Source: Phycisphaeraceae bacterium (lineage in GTDB: Bacteria > Planctomycetota > Phycisphaerae > Phycisphaerales > UBA1924). From it: DNA of 64,000 nt. The notes under the pieces are model-generated. The model ran no database searches, had not been told where the DNA came from, and worked only from the letters and a program-made list of their open reading frames with translations. Location of the stretch: assembly GCA_019636555.1 (NCBI GenBank), contig JAHBXH010000001.1:2824928-2888927 (forward strand), written 5' to 3'. How positions within the stretch are numbered: the stretch's first letter is position 1; each line of letters starts with the position of its first letter. The position numbers and the translations under genes are program-made. Positions 36,335 through 44,939 of the stretch are shown here, in pieces.

Positions 36335-37534
36335 TTGGAAGCCGGTTCACCATTTCCCCGCGTCGCGCTCGCGCACGACTGGCTCGTCGGCTACCGAGGC
36401 GGCGAGGGCGTGCTTGATTGCCACGCACGGCTGATTGCGCACGAATCGCCAGATCGACCGCGGCCAATTGTCTACACCATGTTTGACAACGGCAGGCCGA
36501 TCACGTCCGCGATCGACTCGCTGCCGCGGCGAGTGTCGTTTCTGAACAGCGTTCCGGGTTCGGATCGTGCCCGTCGCTGGTTGTTGCCTTTCTATCATGC
36601 CGGAGTCGCGACTCTCTCCCGCACACTCGCGCACGACCACGCGCGCAGTCCGATCGATGTCGTCCTTTCGTCCAGTTCCGCGGCAATTCACGCGCTGCGC
36701 GTGCCGAAGGGTGTGCGCCACATCTGCGTCTGCTTCACGCCCCCGCGCTACCTCTGGGAACTCGGGGATCAGTACAACCAGGGACTGATGGGTCTCGGCC
36801 TACGCGGCTGCTCGCCGTTTCTTCGTCGGCTCGACTATCGCGCCGCTCAGCACGTCACGAGGTACATCGCGATCTCGACCGTCACGCAGGAACGCATCCG
36901 AAACTTTTACGGGCTCGACTCCGAAATCGTTTTCCCGCCGGTGCGAACACTCTACTTCACACCGGAAGGAGACGATGCGCTCTCCGCGGAAGACGAGTCG
37001 AAGCTGGGTTCGCTCCCCTCCGGTTTTCTCTTCTATATCGGCGCGCTCGAGCCGTACAAGAAAGCGGAGCTTGCGATTACCGCGGCGGAGCGGCTGAAAC
37101 GTCCGCTCGTCGTCGCCGGTTCGGGATCGCAGCTTGGCCGATTGAAGGAAAGCACCGCCGATTCAAAGTACGTCACGCTGCTCGGTCGCGTCAGCGATCC
37201 GCTGCTGCGAGCACTCTACCGGCGCGCGGATGCGCTGCTCTTCCCGCAGCTCGAGGACTTCGGGATCGTCGCGCTCGAAGCCCAGGCCTGCGGCACTCCG
37301 GTGGTCGCGTTCGGTGTCGGCGGCTCGCGCGACACCGTCATCAACGGCCAAACGGGAGTCGTGTTCGATGAGCAGACCGTCGAATCGCTTGCGGATGCGA
37401 TCGGGCATTGCCCGTCGAAGGGTTCTGCGGCGCGCGCCTGCCGCGTGAACGCGGAGCGGTTTTCTGAAGAGGCCAATTTCGATCAGATGCGGCGCGTGAT
37501 CCGCGAGTCGGTCGACGCCGCGCCTTCTTCCTAA
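36335..37534 (+). CDS. Group 1/family 4 glycosyltransferase
   Basis: No ATG fits after the terminator. A TTG at 36335 starts LEAGSPFPRVALAHDWLVGY, the expected N-terminal Rossmann strand of a GT-B enzyme, and gives 399 residues. The C-terminal domain has the sugar-nucleotide site FLFYIGALEPYKKAELAI, VAGSGSQLGRL, ADALLFPQLEDFGIVALEAQ and CGTPVVAFGVGGSRDTVING, with the E-x7-E motif. Such enzymes transfer sugars, often mannose, in polysaccharide or glycolipid synthesis. ManC (24608) supplies GDP-mannose elsewhere in the window, but no direct link is shown. It lies 12 nt upstream of rlmKL. Confidence 0.88.
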   Translation: MEAGSPFPRVALAHDWLVGYRGGEGVLDCHARLIAHESPDRPRPIVYTMFDNGRPITSAIDSLPRRVSFLNSVPGSDRARRWLLPFYHAGVATLSRTLAHDHARSPIDVVLSSSSAAIHALRVPKGVRHICVCFTPPRYLWELGDQYNQGLMGLGLRGCSPFLRRLDYRAAQHVTRYIAISTVTQERIRNFYGLDSEIVFPPVRTLYFTPEGDDALSAEDESKLGSLPSGFLFYIGALEPYKKAELAITAAERLKRPLVVAGSGSQLGRLKESTADSKYVTLLGRVSDPLLRALYRRADALLFPQLEDFGIVALEAQACGTPVVAFGVGGSRDTVINGQTGVVFDEQTVESLADAIGHCPSKGSAARACRVNAERFSEEANFDQMRRVIRESVDAAPSS

Positions 37535-37546
37535 TCTTCAGCCCCC

Positions 37547-39796
37547 GTGAACGATTCCCCTCAGTTCAAATCCACCGAGCATTTCCAACTCGTCGCCGCC
37601 ACGGCATTCGGGCTCGAATCGGTCGCGCAGCGCGAACTTGCGCAACTGGGTTACGAGGCGAAGATTGTTTCGACCGGGCGGGTGCTGTTCGAGGCGGGGC
37701 TGGAAGCGATTCCCAGGGCGAATATCTGGCTGCGCACGGCGGATCGAGTGCTTCTCACCATCGCGCGGTTTGCGTGCGCCGATTTTGATGCGCTGTTTGA
37801 AACGACAGAGTCGCTGCCTTGGGAACGGTGGATCGGCCGCGACTTTGAGTTTCCGGTGAATGGGCGCAGCGTCAAGAGTCAGCTTTCGAGCGTGCCCGCG
37901 ATTCAGCGGACGGTGAAGAAGGCGGTCGTCGAACGATTGCTGGGAGCGCATCGCACGACGACGCTGCCTGAAACCGGCGCGCGCGTCATGATCGAGGTGT
38001 CCCTGCTCGAAGATACCTGTGTTCTGACTATTGACACCAGCGGCGTCGGGCTGCACAAGCGCGGCTACCGCGACTATGTGGGCGAAGCCGCGATGAAGGA
38101 AACGCTGGCCGCGGGACTCGTTCTGCTCAGCGTTTGGAATCCGGATCGGCCGCTCATCGATCCGTTCTGCGGCAGCGGGACGATCCCGATCGAGGCGGCG
38201 CTGATTGGCTTGAACATCGCGCCGGGTCGCACGCGTGATTTTGATAGCGCGCACTGGCCGGCGATTCCCGAGTCGGCGTGGGACGCGGCGGATGAGGAAG
38301 CGGCGGACCTGGCGAAGGACAAGCTGCCCGTGACGATCCACGCCGGCGATATCAGCGATGAGGCGCTCGCGCTCGCTCGGAGGCACGCCGCGGCGGCGGG
38401 CGTCGATCGCGCGATCCATTTCAGCAAGCGCGCTTTTGAAGATCTTGCCACCAAAGCCGAATACGGATGCACGATTTCGAATCCGCCGTACGGGGTGCGC
38501 CTCGGAGAAACGGCGCCGGTCGAGGAGTTGTATCGCGCGATGCCGCGGGTGTTCCGGTCGATGCCGACGTGGTCGCACCACATTCTCACGGCCTACCCGG
38601 AGTTTGAGCGGCTGCTCGGACAGAAGGCGACGCGCCGGCGCAAGCTTTTCAATGCGCAGATCGAGTGCACGTATTACTCGTTTTTGGGACCGCGGCCGAA
38701 TGCGGAATGGACGAGTCGACAGAGCGAGGCTGCGACTGCGGAGGGGGAGGCTGATCCAGATTTCGGTAGCCAATTCAACAAAGCGCGCCCACCCCCAACC
38801 CCCTCCCTCAGGGAGGGGGTGCCTGCATTCGGCGGGTTGCGCGAGCGTGATGTGCGGGAGCTGAACGATTTCGAGTCGCGGCTCGCGAAGCGCGTGCGGC
38901 ATTTGCGGAAGTGGCCGGACCGCGGGATTCATTGCTACCGGCTGTACGAGCGGGATTGTCCCGATGTGCCGCTGGTGATCGACCGGTACGAGGATCACGC
39001 GCACATTTTCGAGCACGAGCGTGCGCACAGCCGCTCGCTCGCGCAGCACGCGGATTGGTGCGACGAGGTCGTTGCTCGGACCGCGCGGGTGCTGGAGATC
39101 GACCCGTCGCACATGCATATGAAGGACCGGCCGCGCCAGCGCGGATTGACGCAGCACGAGCGCGTGGGCGACGATCATGTGACGATCGTCGCGCGCGAGG
39201 GCGGGCTGAAATTCGAGGTGAATCTCACCGACTACGCGGACACCGGCCTGTTTCTCGATCACCGGATCACGCGCGGCATGGTGCGCGACATGGCCAAAGG
39301 CAAGCGGTTTCTCAATTTGTTCTGCTACACCGGAAGCTTCACGGTCTACGCGGGGGCGGGCGGCGCGGATTCGACCACAAGCGTCGATCTTTCCAACACC
39401 TACCTCGACTGGACGGCGCGGAACCTTTCGCTGAACGGCCTTAGCCCGCAGCAGCACAAACTGGTGCGCTCGGATGTGCTCGCGTTCCTGCGCGGGCACG
39501 CGCCCGGAGAGCACTACGACCTGGCGGTCATCGATCCGCCGACTTTTTCCAACAGCAAGAGCACGGAGGCGGACTTCGAGGTGCAGGCGGCGCACATCGA
39601 ACTCATCACGCGAACTGCCGCGATGATGGCGAAGGGTTCGACGATTTTCTTCTCGAACAATTTTCGTCAGTTCAAGCTCGACGAAACCAAGCTCGAGGCA
39701 GCCGGGTTGCAGGTGCGCGAGATCAGCCGGCAAACTGTGCCCGAGGATTTCCGCAACGAGCGCATCCACCGGTGCTGGAAGATCGCGGTTCCCTGA
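37547..39796 (+). CDS. rlmKL: Bifunctional 23S rRNA methyltransferase RlmKL with in-frame repeat insertion
   Basis: The GTG start at 37547 gives 749 residues (E. coli RlmKL has 702). The N-terminal half has a THUMP-like domain and the RlmL methyltransferase (DPFCGSGTIPIEAALIGLNI, ISNPPYGVRLGE). The C-terminal half is an RlmK-type enzyme (GLFLDHRITRGMVRDMAKGK, LNLFCYTGSFTVYAGAGGAD, DPPTFSNSK). It methylates G2445 and G2069 of 23S rRNA. The linker between the halves (about 384-430) carries an insertion with the sequence PPPTPSLREGVP, encoded by palindromic element copy C (38785-38820). The reading frame continues cleanly. Confidence 0.93.
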   Translation: MNDSPQFKSTEHFQLVAATAFGLESVAQRELAQLGYEAKIVSTGRVLFEAGLEAIPRANIWLRTADRVLLTIARFACADFDALFETTESLPWERWIGRDFEFPVNGRSVKSQLSSVPAIQRTVKKAVVERLLGAHRTTTLPETGARVMIEVSLLEDTCVLTIDTSGVGLHKRGYRDYVGEAAMKETLAAGLVLLSVWNPDRPLIDPFCGSGTIPIEAALIGLNIAPGRTRDFDSAHWPAIPESAWDAADEEAADLAKDKLPVTIHAGDISDEALALARRHAAAAGVDRAIHFSKRAFEDLATKAEYGCTISNPPYGVRLGETAPVEELYRAMPRVFRSMPTWSHHILTAYPEFERLLGQKATRRRKLFNAQIECTYYSFLGPRPNAEWTSRQSEAATAEGEADPDFGSQFNKARPPPTPSLREGVPAFGGLRERDVRELNDFESRLAKRVRHLRKWPDRGIHCYRLYERDCPDVPLVIDRYEDHAHIFEHERAHSRSLAQHADWCDEVVARTARVLEIDPSHMHMKDRPRQRGLTQHERVGDDHVTIVAREGGLKFEVNLTDYADTGLFLDHRITRGMVRDMAKGKRFLNLFCYTGSFTVYAGAGGADSTTSVDLSNTYLDWTARNLSLNGLSPQQHKLVRSDVLAFLRGHAPGEHYDLAVIDPPTFSNSKSTEADFEVQAAHIELITRTAAMMAKGSTIFFSNNFRQFKLDETKLEAAGLQVREISRQTVPEDFRNERIHRCWKIAVP
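38785..38820 (+). repeat. Dispersed GC-rich palindromic element, copy C (inside rlmKL)
   Basis: CCCCCTCCC (38799-38807) and GGGAGGGGG (38811-38819) with loop TCA, preceded by CGCCCACCCCCAAC. Relative to copies A and B it is reversed on the chromosome, but it has the same orientation to its host gene as copy A, and is read in the same frame (PPPTPSLREGVP versus HPQTPSQREGAP). Confidence 0.88.
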
Positions 39797-39836
39797 TCCA
39801 AACGCGCGGCGGGCTTTCGCCTGCCTCGATCGCGAA

Positions 39837-40655
39837 TCAGACCACCGCGCCGATTTCGTGCTCGCCCCGTTCGTAGCCGACACTGATCGGACGGTTCGCG
39901 CACTGGCTGACGAACGTCGCCATTTCGGCGACCATCGCGCAGCGCGTGCCGAGGCGCGTCAAAGTTTCGACCATCTCCGGCCGGGTCATCGGTTCGCGGA
40001 AGCTCTTGCGGAATGCCTCGCGCACACTGGTGATGTCGTGCCGCGCAACACCGGCGCGCCGCAGTCCGATCAGGTTGATTCCCGCGAGGCGTGATCGCTC
40101 GACCGCGCTCGTAAAGGGCGGTACGTCGGCGACGGCTCGTGTTCCGCCCCCGACAAATGCCATGCGCCCGACGCGTGTGAACTGGTGAACGAGTGCGCCG
40201 CCGCCCAGCGTGGCCGCATCCGACACCTCGGCGTGCCCGCCCAACGCAGAGTTGTTCACCAGAACGACGTCATTCCCGGTGCGGGCATCGTGGCCGAGAT
40301 GCGAATTCACCATCAACAGGTTTCGGTTGCCCACCGTTGTTGCGCGTTGCTCGCCGGTCGCGGCGTGGACCGTGACGTGTTCGCGGAGGGTCGTGTCCTC
40401 TCCAAGAATGACACCGGCGGTCGGATCACCGTTCTTGAAGCGAACGTGCTGGGGTGGAAAACCGATGGCGCAGAACGGATAGATGACCGTACGTGCGCCG
40501 ATCGTGAGCGGACCCTGAAGGTACACGTTTCCGATCAGGCGGACACCGTCGCCGATACGAATCCGGCCTGCCAGAACGCACCAGGGCCCGATCACAACTC
40601 CTTCGCCAATCTCACACTCTTTGGAGAGAATCGACGTCGGATGCACACTTGTCAT
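39837..40655 (-). CDS. lpxA: UDP-N-acetylglucosamine acyltransferase LpxA
   Basis: From the ATG at 40655 the protein has 272 residues. It is built of left-handed beta-helix hexapeptide repeats (IGEGVVIGPWCVLAGRIRIG, GPLTIGARTVIYPFCAIGFP). The catalytic-His segment is NSHLGHDARTGNDVVLVNNS, and the C-terminal alpha-helical domain reads NLIGLRRAGVARHDITSVRE. LpxA adds a fatty acyl chain to UDP-GlcNAc in the first step of lipid A synthesis, so an outer membrane with lipid A is implied. The other lpx genes are not adjacent. Confidence 0.93.
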   Translation of the reverse strand: MTSVHPTSILSKECEIGEGVVIGPWCVLAGRIRIGDGVRLIGNVYLQGPLTIGARTVIYPFCAIGFPPQHVRFKNGDPTAGVILGEDTTLREHVTVHAATGEQRATTVGNRNLLMVNSHLGHDARTGNDVVLVNNSALGGHAEVSDAATLGGGALVHQFTRVGRMAFVGGGTRAVADVPPFTSAVERSRLAGINLIGLRRAGVARHDITSVREAFRKSFREPMTRPEMVETLTRLGTRCAMVAEMATFVSQCANRPISVGYERGEHEIGAVV

Positions 40656-40768
40656 AACCCACCGTAGCTTCGACGCGGACCCCTCCACCGGTATTTCGAC
40701 AAATTCCGTGCGAGATTCGCGAGTTCCGCAATTCCACCCTGTCCGCGCGAAACGGCGTCAAACAGATG

Positions 40769-40945
40769 TCATTTTCGATCGACCGGTTCGCCCCGGATGG
40801 TGATCGAGGTCTTGGTTTCCTTCGGCTTTGGCTTTGTAAACGGAAGCCAACCGGGGGGAAGCAAGTTGCGGAGGACGAGCCAGAGCGCAAGGACCGCAAC
40901 CACCGTCGCGACCCAGAACTGCCAATCCCCGATCGGGAGCGACAT
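40769..40945 (-). CDS. Small membrane protein coupled to FeoB
   Basis: The 58-residue protein starts at an ATG that shares one base with the feoB stop (TGATG), so it is translated with FeoB. It has one hydrophobic helix (FWVATVVAVLALWLVLRNLL) then a basic/Pro-rich tail. It occupies the position of FeoC or the Cys-rich FeoB-associated protein in other genomes but has no cysteine and no winged helix, so neither name fits. A FeoB accessory role is inferred from position. Confidence 0.7.
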   Translation of the reverse strand: MSLPIGDWQFWVATVVAVLALWLVLRNLLPPGWLPFTKPKPKETKTSITIRGEPVDRK

Positions 40946-43038
40946 CAGGACACCCCCGCGAATCGGAGTCCCTGGTAAACGATGAATGCCGCGGCGTAGG
41001 CGATCACGCTCATCCAGCCGAGTTGCAGGAGCGCCCACTTGATGCCGCCGGCCTCCTTGGCTGTGACCGCGAGCGTCGGCAGACACTGCATCGCGAGGAC
41101 GAAGAAAACCAGTACCGACCAACAGGTTGCGGGAGTGAAGATCGGCGTCTTGCCGTCGCTGCGCGGCGCACTTGCGATCGAGTCGATGATCCCCTGATCG
41201 CGCACATCGGGGTCTTCGTCACCTGCGCTGGTGACGACCGCCATCGTTGAGACGAAGACTTCGCGTGCGGCGAAACTGGTGAGCACGCCGACCGTGAGCT
41301 GCCAGTCGTAGCCGACCGGTGCGAAGACCGGCTGCACGGCTTTTCCGATGCGGCCGATGAACGAGTTGGCTTTGGCGTTCGCGGCGGTGAGGCGATCGGC
41401 CTCTTCACCAAGTTCCTTCGCCCGATCGCTCATTTCTCCGGATTTTTGTTTGTCCGCCTCGGTGTCGGCGATCGCCTGCAGACTCGTCGCCTGCTCGCGC
41501 AACAAGTTCGCGCTTTCCGGCGGCGGCACGTGCGGGTAACTTCCGAGCCACCAGAGCACGACGCAGATCGCGAGAATGTTGGTGCCCGCGTTCTTGAGAA
41601 AGACCCAGCCGCGGTCGATTGTCGTCGCGAGCGCGGTGCGGAGGCTCGGGACTTTGTAGGTCGGCAATTCCAGAACCATCGCGCGCGACGGCCCTTTGAG
41701 AATTGTCCGGCGCGCGATGAACGCGCTCACGAGTCCCGCGAGCGCACCGAGCATGTAGCAGCCGACAAAGGCGAGACCGGCGTAGAGCGGCTTGCCCTTG
41801 AAGAGAAGGCTTGTGATGAGCACGTAGACGGGGAGGCGGGCGGAGCAAGTCATGAAGGGTGCGACGAGAATGGTCGCGAGTCGCTCGCGCCGATCGGGGA
41901 TGACGCGGGTGGACATGATGCCCGGGAGCGCGCAGGCGTGACTCGAGAGCAGAGGAACGAAGGCGTGCCCCGGCAGACCGAAAGGCCGGAGCGCGCGGTG
42001 CATCAGGAGTGCCGCGCGCGCCAGATAGCCGGTGTCTTCGAGCAGCGAAATGAGAAAGAAGAGCAGGCAGATCTGCGGCACGAAGACGGCGGTGGCGCCG
42101 ATACCCACCACCACTCCCCGCGCGATCAGATCGCGCAGGATTCCCGGCGGCAAATAGAACTCGATTTTGTCCGCGGCGTATCCGAAGAACCAGTCGATCC
42201 CGTCCATGGGGAACTTGGCAATCGAGAAGATGGCGTAGAACAACGCGACCATCACGAGTGCGAAGATCGGGACACCGGTCCACGGTGAGACGAGGAGCGG
42301 ATCGAGCCGGTCGGTAAGCGAAGCGCGGGGAGTTGCGAATGCCGCGTCCCCGGCGGGCTGCATGGCCTTGCTCGCGAGGCGATCGGCCCAGAGTTCGAGT
42401 TCCGCCTGATCGCCCGGCGGGGTGTGCGTCGGGACGGTCGCCGTGCGGAGTGCCGCGGCGAGATCTTGCAGGCCGTCGCCCTTTCGGGCGCTGACGGCGA
42501 TGACGCGGCAACCGATCTGCTCTTCGAGCGTTCGGAGGTTGATATCGCGACCTTCCGCGCGGGCGAGATCGATCATGTTGAGCGCGACGACGGTCGGCAA
42601 GCGGCGGCGGAGGGCCTCGCCGACGAAAACAAGGTTGCGCGCGAGGTTGGTTGCGTCGGCAACGATGCAGATGGCCTCGGGGTCGCCGATCGGTTCGCCC
42701 CGGGGGCTCAGCCTGCCCGCGAGCACCTCGCGGCAGATGCGGGCTTCCATCAGGTCGAGTTCGAGCGAGTAGATGCCGGGAAGATCGACGAGGTGAACGG
42801 TCGCGCCGTTGCCCGATGCCCCGAGGCGCACGACGCCGATTCTCGCTTCTTGAGTCGTGCCGGGGAAATTGCTTGTCTTGTGGCGGAGGCCGCAGAGCGA
42901 GTTGAACAGAGTGGTCTTGCCGGTGTTGGGGTTTCCGAGGAGCGGGACATGCAGCACGCCCGGTTCGGAGATCACGGGCGCGCCTTCATCCAACTCCACA
43001 CCCACTGCGCAGGATTCGCAACGCGGGCAGTCGCTCAT
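40945..43038 (-). CDS. feoB: Ferrous iron transport protein FeoB
   Basis: From the ATG at 43038 the protein has 697 residues. A short N-terminal tail has the cysteine pattern CPRCESC. The G domain shows G1 LLGNPNTGKTTLFNSLCG, G3 DLPGIYSLE and G4 NMIDLARAEG. The membrane part has the Gate domains (VGIGATAVFVPQICLLFFLI, SHACALPGIMSTRVIPDRRE) and a later SFAAREVFVSTMAVV. It imports Fe(II), regulated by GTP. The feoA stop overlaps the feoB ATG by 4 nt (ATGA). A long cytoplasmic insertion near residue 570 (QEATSL...-type helices) is more helical than in E. coli FeoB. Confidence 0.94.
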   Translation of the reverse strand: MSDCPRCESCAVGVELDEGAPVISEPGVLHVPLLGNPNTGKTTLFNSLCGLRHKTSNFPGTTQEARIGVVRLGASGNGATVHLVDLPGIYSLELDLMEARICREVLAGRLSPRGEPIGDPEAICIVADATNLARNLVFVGEALRRRLPTVVALNMIDLARAEGRDINLRTLEEQIGCRVIAVSARKGDGLQDLAAALRTATVPTHTPPGDQAELELWADRLASKAMQPAGDAAFATPRASLTDRLDPLLVSPWTGVPIFALVMVALFYAIFSIAKFPMDGIDWFFGYAADKIEFYLPPGILRDLIARGVVVGIGATAVFVPQICLLFFLISLLEDTGYLARAALLMHRALRPFGLPGHAFVPLLSSHACALPGIMSTRVIPDRRERLATILVAPFMTCSARLPVYVLITSLLFKGKPLYAGLAFVGCYMLGALAGLVSAFIARRTILKGPSRAMVLELPTYKVPSLRTALATTIDRGWVFLKNAGTNILAICVVLWWLGSYPHVPPPESANLLREQATSLQAIADTEADKQKSGEMSDRAKELGEEADRLTAANAKANSFIGRIGKAVQPVFAPVGYDWQLTVGVLTSFAAREVFVSTMAVVTSAGDEDPDVRDQGIIDSIASAPRSDGKTPIFTPATCWSVLVFFVLAMQCLPTLAVTAKEAGGIKWALLQLGWMSVIAYAAAFIVYQGLRFAGVS

Positions 43039-43358
43039 CGAGCCTTCTCCGGCCCCGTGACCCCGGATGCCGCGACTCGCACGCGAGACGCGAGCGCTTT
43101 GGTCAGGCCGATGCGGCTTGCGCACGCGCAGCCGCACGCTTCGGCACCGAGTACTTCAAGAATCGTGGGTTCGCCGAGGCGAACGACCTTCACGCGGATT
43201 CCGGGACGCAGACCCATGGCGCGAAGAAGAGCGGCATCGCCCGGGTCATCGACGCCGAGACTGGCGACGTGGGAGATCTCGCCGGGACGCAGAGAATCGA
43301 GCGAACTCGTCGGGCCGGTGGGTGGTTCGGCGACACAGCCCGGCGGCGGAGTATTCAT
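43035..43358 (-). CDS. feoA: FeoA-domain protein
   Basis: From the ATG at 43358 the protein has 107 residues. The core is an SH3-like FeoA fold: LDSLRPGEISHVASLGV, LLRAMGLRPGIRVKVVRLGE and EACGCACASRIGLTKALASR. FeoA assists FeoB in ferrous iron uptake. Its stop overlaps the feoB ATG (ATGA), and the three genes form one operon. The gap upstream holds a short repeat array (43440-43476). Confidence 0.9.
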   Translation of the reverse strand: MNTPPPGCVAEPPTGPTSSLDSLRPGEISHVASLGVDDPGDAALLRAMGLRPGIRVKVVRLGEPTILEVLGAEACGCACASRIGLTKALASRVRVAASGVTGPEKAR

Positions 43359-43439
43359 CGGGACGCTCACGTGCGCATGGTAGCGAGGTGAGCGTTGATC
43401 GCGATTCGACTGGAGCGAAGCGTGGTCGACAAAGAAGAA

Positions 43440-43476
43440 GGCATCAAGGCACGGGGCATCGAGGCACAAGGCATCC
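43440..43476. repeat. Short tandem repeat GGCATCAAGGCAC type
   Basis: Five units alternate GCATCRAG and GCACRRG (periods 7-8) between feoA and rho. It belongs to the same class of intergenic short-period repeats as those at 11271, 24563 and 46056. Confidence 0.6.
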
Positions 43477-43500
43477 GGCTTCGGAGCGTCGAATCTTTGA

Positions 43501-44808
43501 TTATCCCGCACTGCCGACGAGCGCGGCGTTGGTGGGGAAACGCTGGAGTGCCGCGAGCAATTGCTCGATCTGCTGATGGGGCGGCATCGCGAGGAGGCGG
43601 CGGCGCAGCGCGGTGATGGTGTTGAGCTCGGCCTCGCTCATGAGGAGGTGTTCTTTGCGGGTGCCGCTGGCGGCGAGGTTGATCGCGGGGAAGAGGCGGC
43701 GTTCGGCGATCTTGCGATCGAGGATGAGCTCCATGTTTCCCGAGCCTTTGAACTCTTCGAAGATGACCTGATCGGCGGCGCTGCCGGTATCGACGAGGCA
43801 GGAGGCGATCATCGTCAGGCTTCCGGCTTCTTCGGTGTTGCGCGAGGCGCCGAAGATCTGTCGCGGCACTTCGAGCGCCTTGCTGTCGAGTCCGCCGGTC
43901 ATCGTCCGGCCGCTGCTGGCGTGATGGCGCGAGTTGTTGAACGCGCGCCCGAGGCGCGTGAGCGAATCGAGCATCACCACGACGTGGCGCCCCGCTTCGA
44001 CGAGCGTCTTGCAGTATGCCTGCGTCGCGAGCGCGACCTGGATGTGTTTCTCGACCGGGTGGTCGTTGCTGCTGGCGACAACCCGAACGCGCGGGGCAAC
44101 GGCGATCGGCGCGGGGGCCGGCGCCGACGCGTGCGGGATGTCGGCATCGCCGTTGGTTCCGGCGTTGAGCTGTGCGGCAACATCCGGCGGCAGTTCCTTC
44201 ATGAGTTCGGCGACCGCCTGCTCGCCGCGGCGCACGGTGTCGGCTTGCTCGGTCAGAAACTGCGAAAAGGTGCGGCGGAAATCGGTGACCTCTTCGGGGC
44301 GCTCATCGACCAGCAGGACGACGACCTCGACATCGGGGTGGTTGCGCAGGATCGCCGTCGCGATGTCTTTGAGGAGCGTGGTTTTGCCGGCCTTGGGGGG
44401 CGAGACGATGAGCCCGCGCTGGCCGCGGCCGATCGGGCAGAAGAGGTCGATGAGGCGGCAACTCGCCGGGCAACCCGCGTACTCGAGCGTGAGGCGTGGC
44501 GCCGGATCGATCGAGGTGAGATCTTCGAAGGGCTTGATGCGTGTCAGCCCGGGCGGGATCTCGAGACCTGGGAACGTCACCGGGCCGGGGCGCATGAGGG
44601 CGGCGACGCCGCCCCCCCAACCGCCGCCCTGATGGTCACCGAGCCGGCCGTGCGGATGGCCACCGCCGGCTCCATGCGGATAGCCGCCCCTGCCCCTCCC
44701 ACGCCGTCCTCGACGATTACCCAATCTCTTCGCTCGACTTTCCGCGCTGGCGAATGTTCCCTCTCGCGCATCGCTTGGACCGATCGAGAAGTCCGTCGGC
44801 GCTTCCAT
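43501..44808 (-). CDS. rho: Transcription termination factor Rho, short form without the N-terminal RNA-binding domain
   Basis: From the ATG at 44808 the protein has 435 residues (a GTG two codons upstream is possible). The motor domain is well conserved: IDLFCPIGRGQRGLIVSPPK, the Walker A PPKAGKTTLLKDIA, VVVLLVDERPEEVTDFRRTF, VVMLDSLTRLGRAFNNS, the Q/R-loop GRTMTGGLDSKALEVPRQIF and GSGNMELILDRKIAERRLFP. The usual Rho-N helix and cold-shock-type primary RNA-binding domain (about 130 residues) is missing. Instead residues 25-70 are Arg/Gly/His-rich (GNRRGRRGRGRGGYPHGAGG), which may bind RNA. About 45 extra residues (EQAVAELMKELPPDV...APAPAPIAVAP) interrupt the domain after VTDFRRT. Upstream there is no room for the missing domain in frame. 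Confidence 0.88.
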   Translation of the reverse strand: MEAPTDFSIGPSDAREGTFASAESRAKRLGNRRGRRGRGRGGYPHGAGGGHPHGRLGDHQGGGWGGGVAALMRPGPVTFPGLEIPPGLTRIKPFEDLTSIDPAPRLTLEYAGCPASCRLIDLFCPIGRGQRGLIVSPPKAGKTTLLKDIATAILRNHPDVEVVVLLVDERPEEVTDFRRTFSQFLTEQADTVRRGEQAVAELMKELPPDVAAQLNAGTNGDADIPHASAPAPAPIAVAPRVRVVASSNDHPVEKHIQVALATQAYCKTLVEAGRHVVVMLDSLTRLGRAFNNSRHHASSGRTMTGGLDSKALEVPRQIFGASRNTEEAGSLTMIASCLVDTGSAADQVIFEEFKGSGNMELILDRKIAERRLFPAINLAASGTRKEHLLMSEAELNTITALRRRLLAMPPHQQIEQLLAALQRFPTNAALVGSAG

Positions 44809-44939
44809 TGGCACCGAGCAAAAAACAGGACTCGCTCATTTCACTTGCCGGCGGCCTTGAGAATCCGGAACCGGCGATCGGCATAAAACAATAGTCCGTC
44901 CGAGGCGGGAACGCTGCGGCGAGGCTGTACACTCGATCC

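Noticed and set aside
37538..39883. A 781-residue minus-strand open frame antisense to rlmKL
   Set aside because: It is an artefact of high GC content. The plus-strand frame has clear RlmKL homology and the antisense translation has no recognisable domain.
44815..44939. A small gene or the missing Rho RNA-binding domain upstream of rho
   Set aside because: Only about 125 nt separate rho from dciA, and no frame there matches the cold-shock-type domain.
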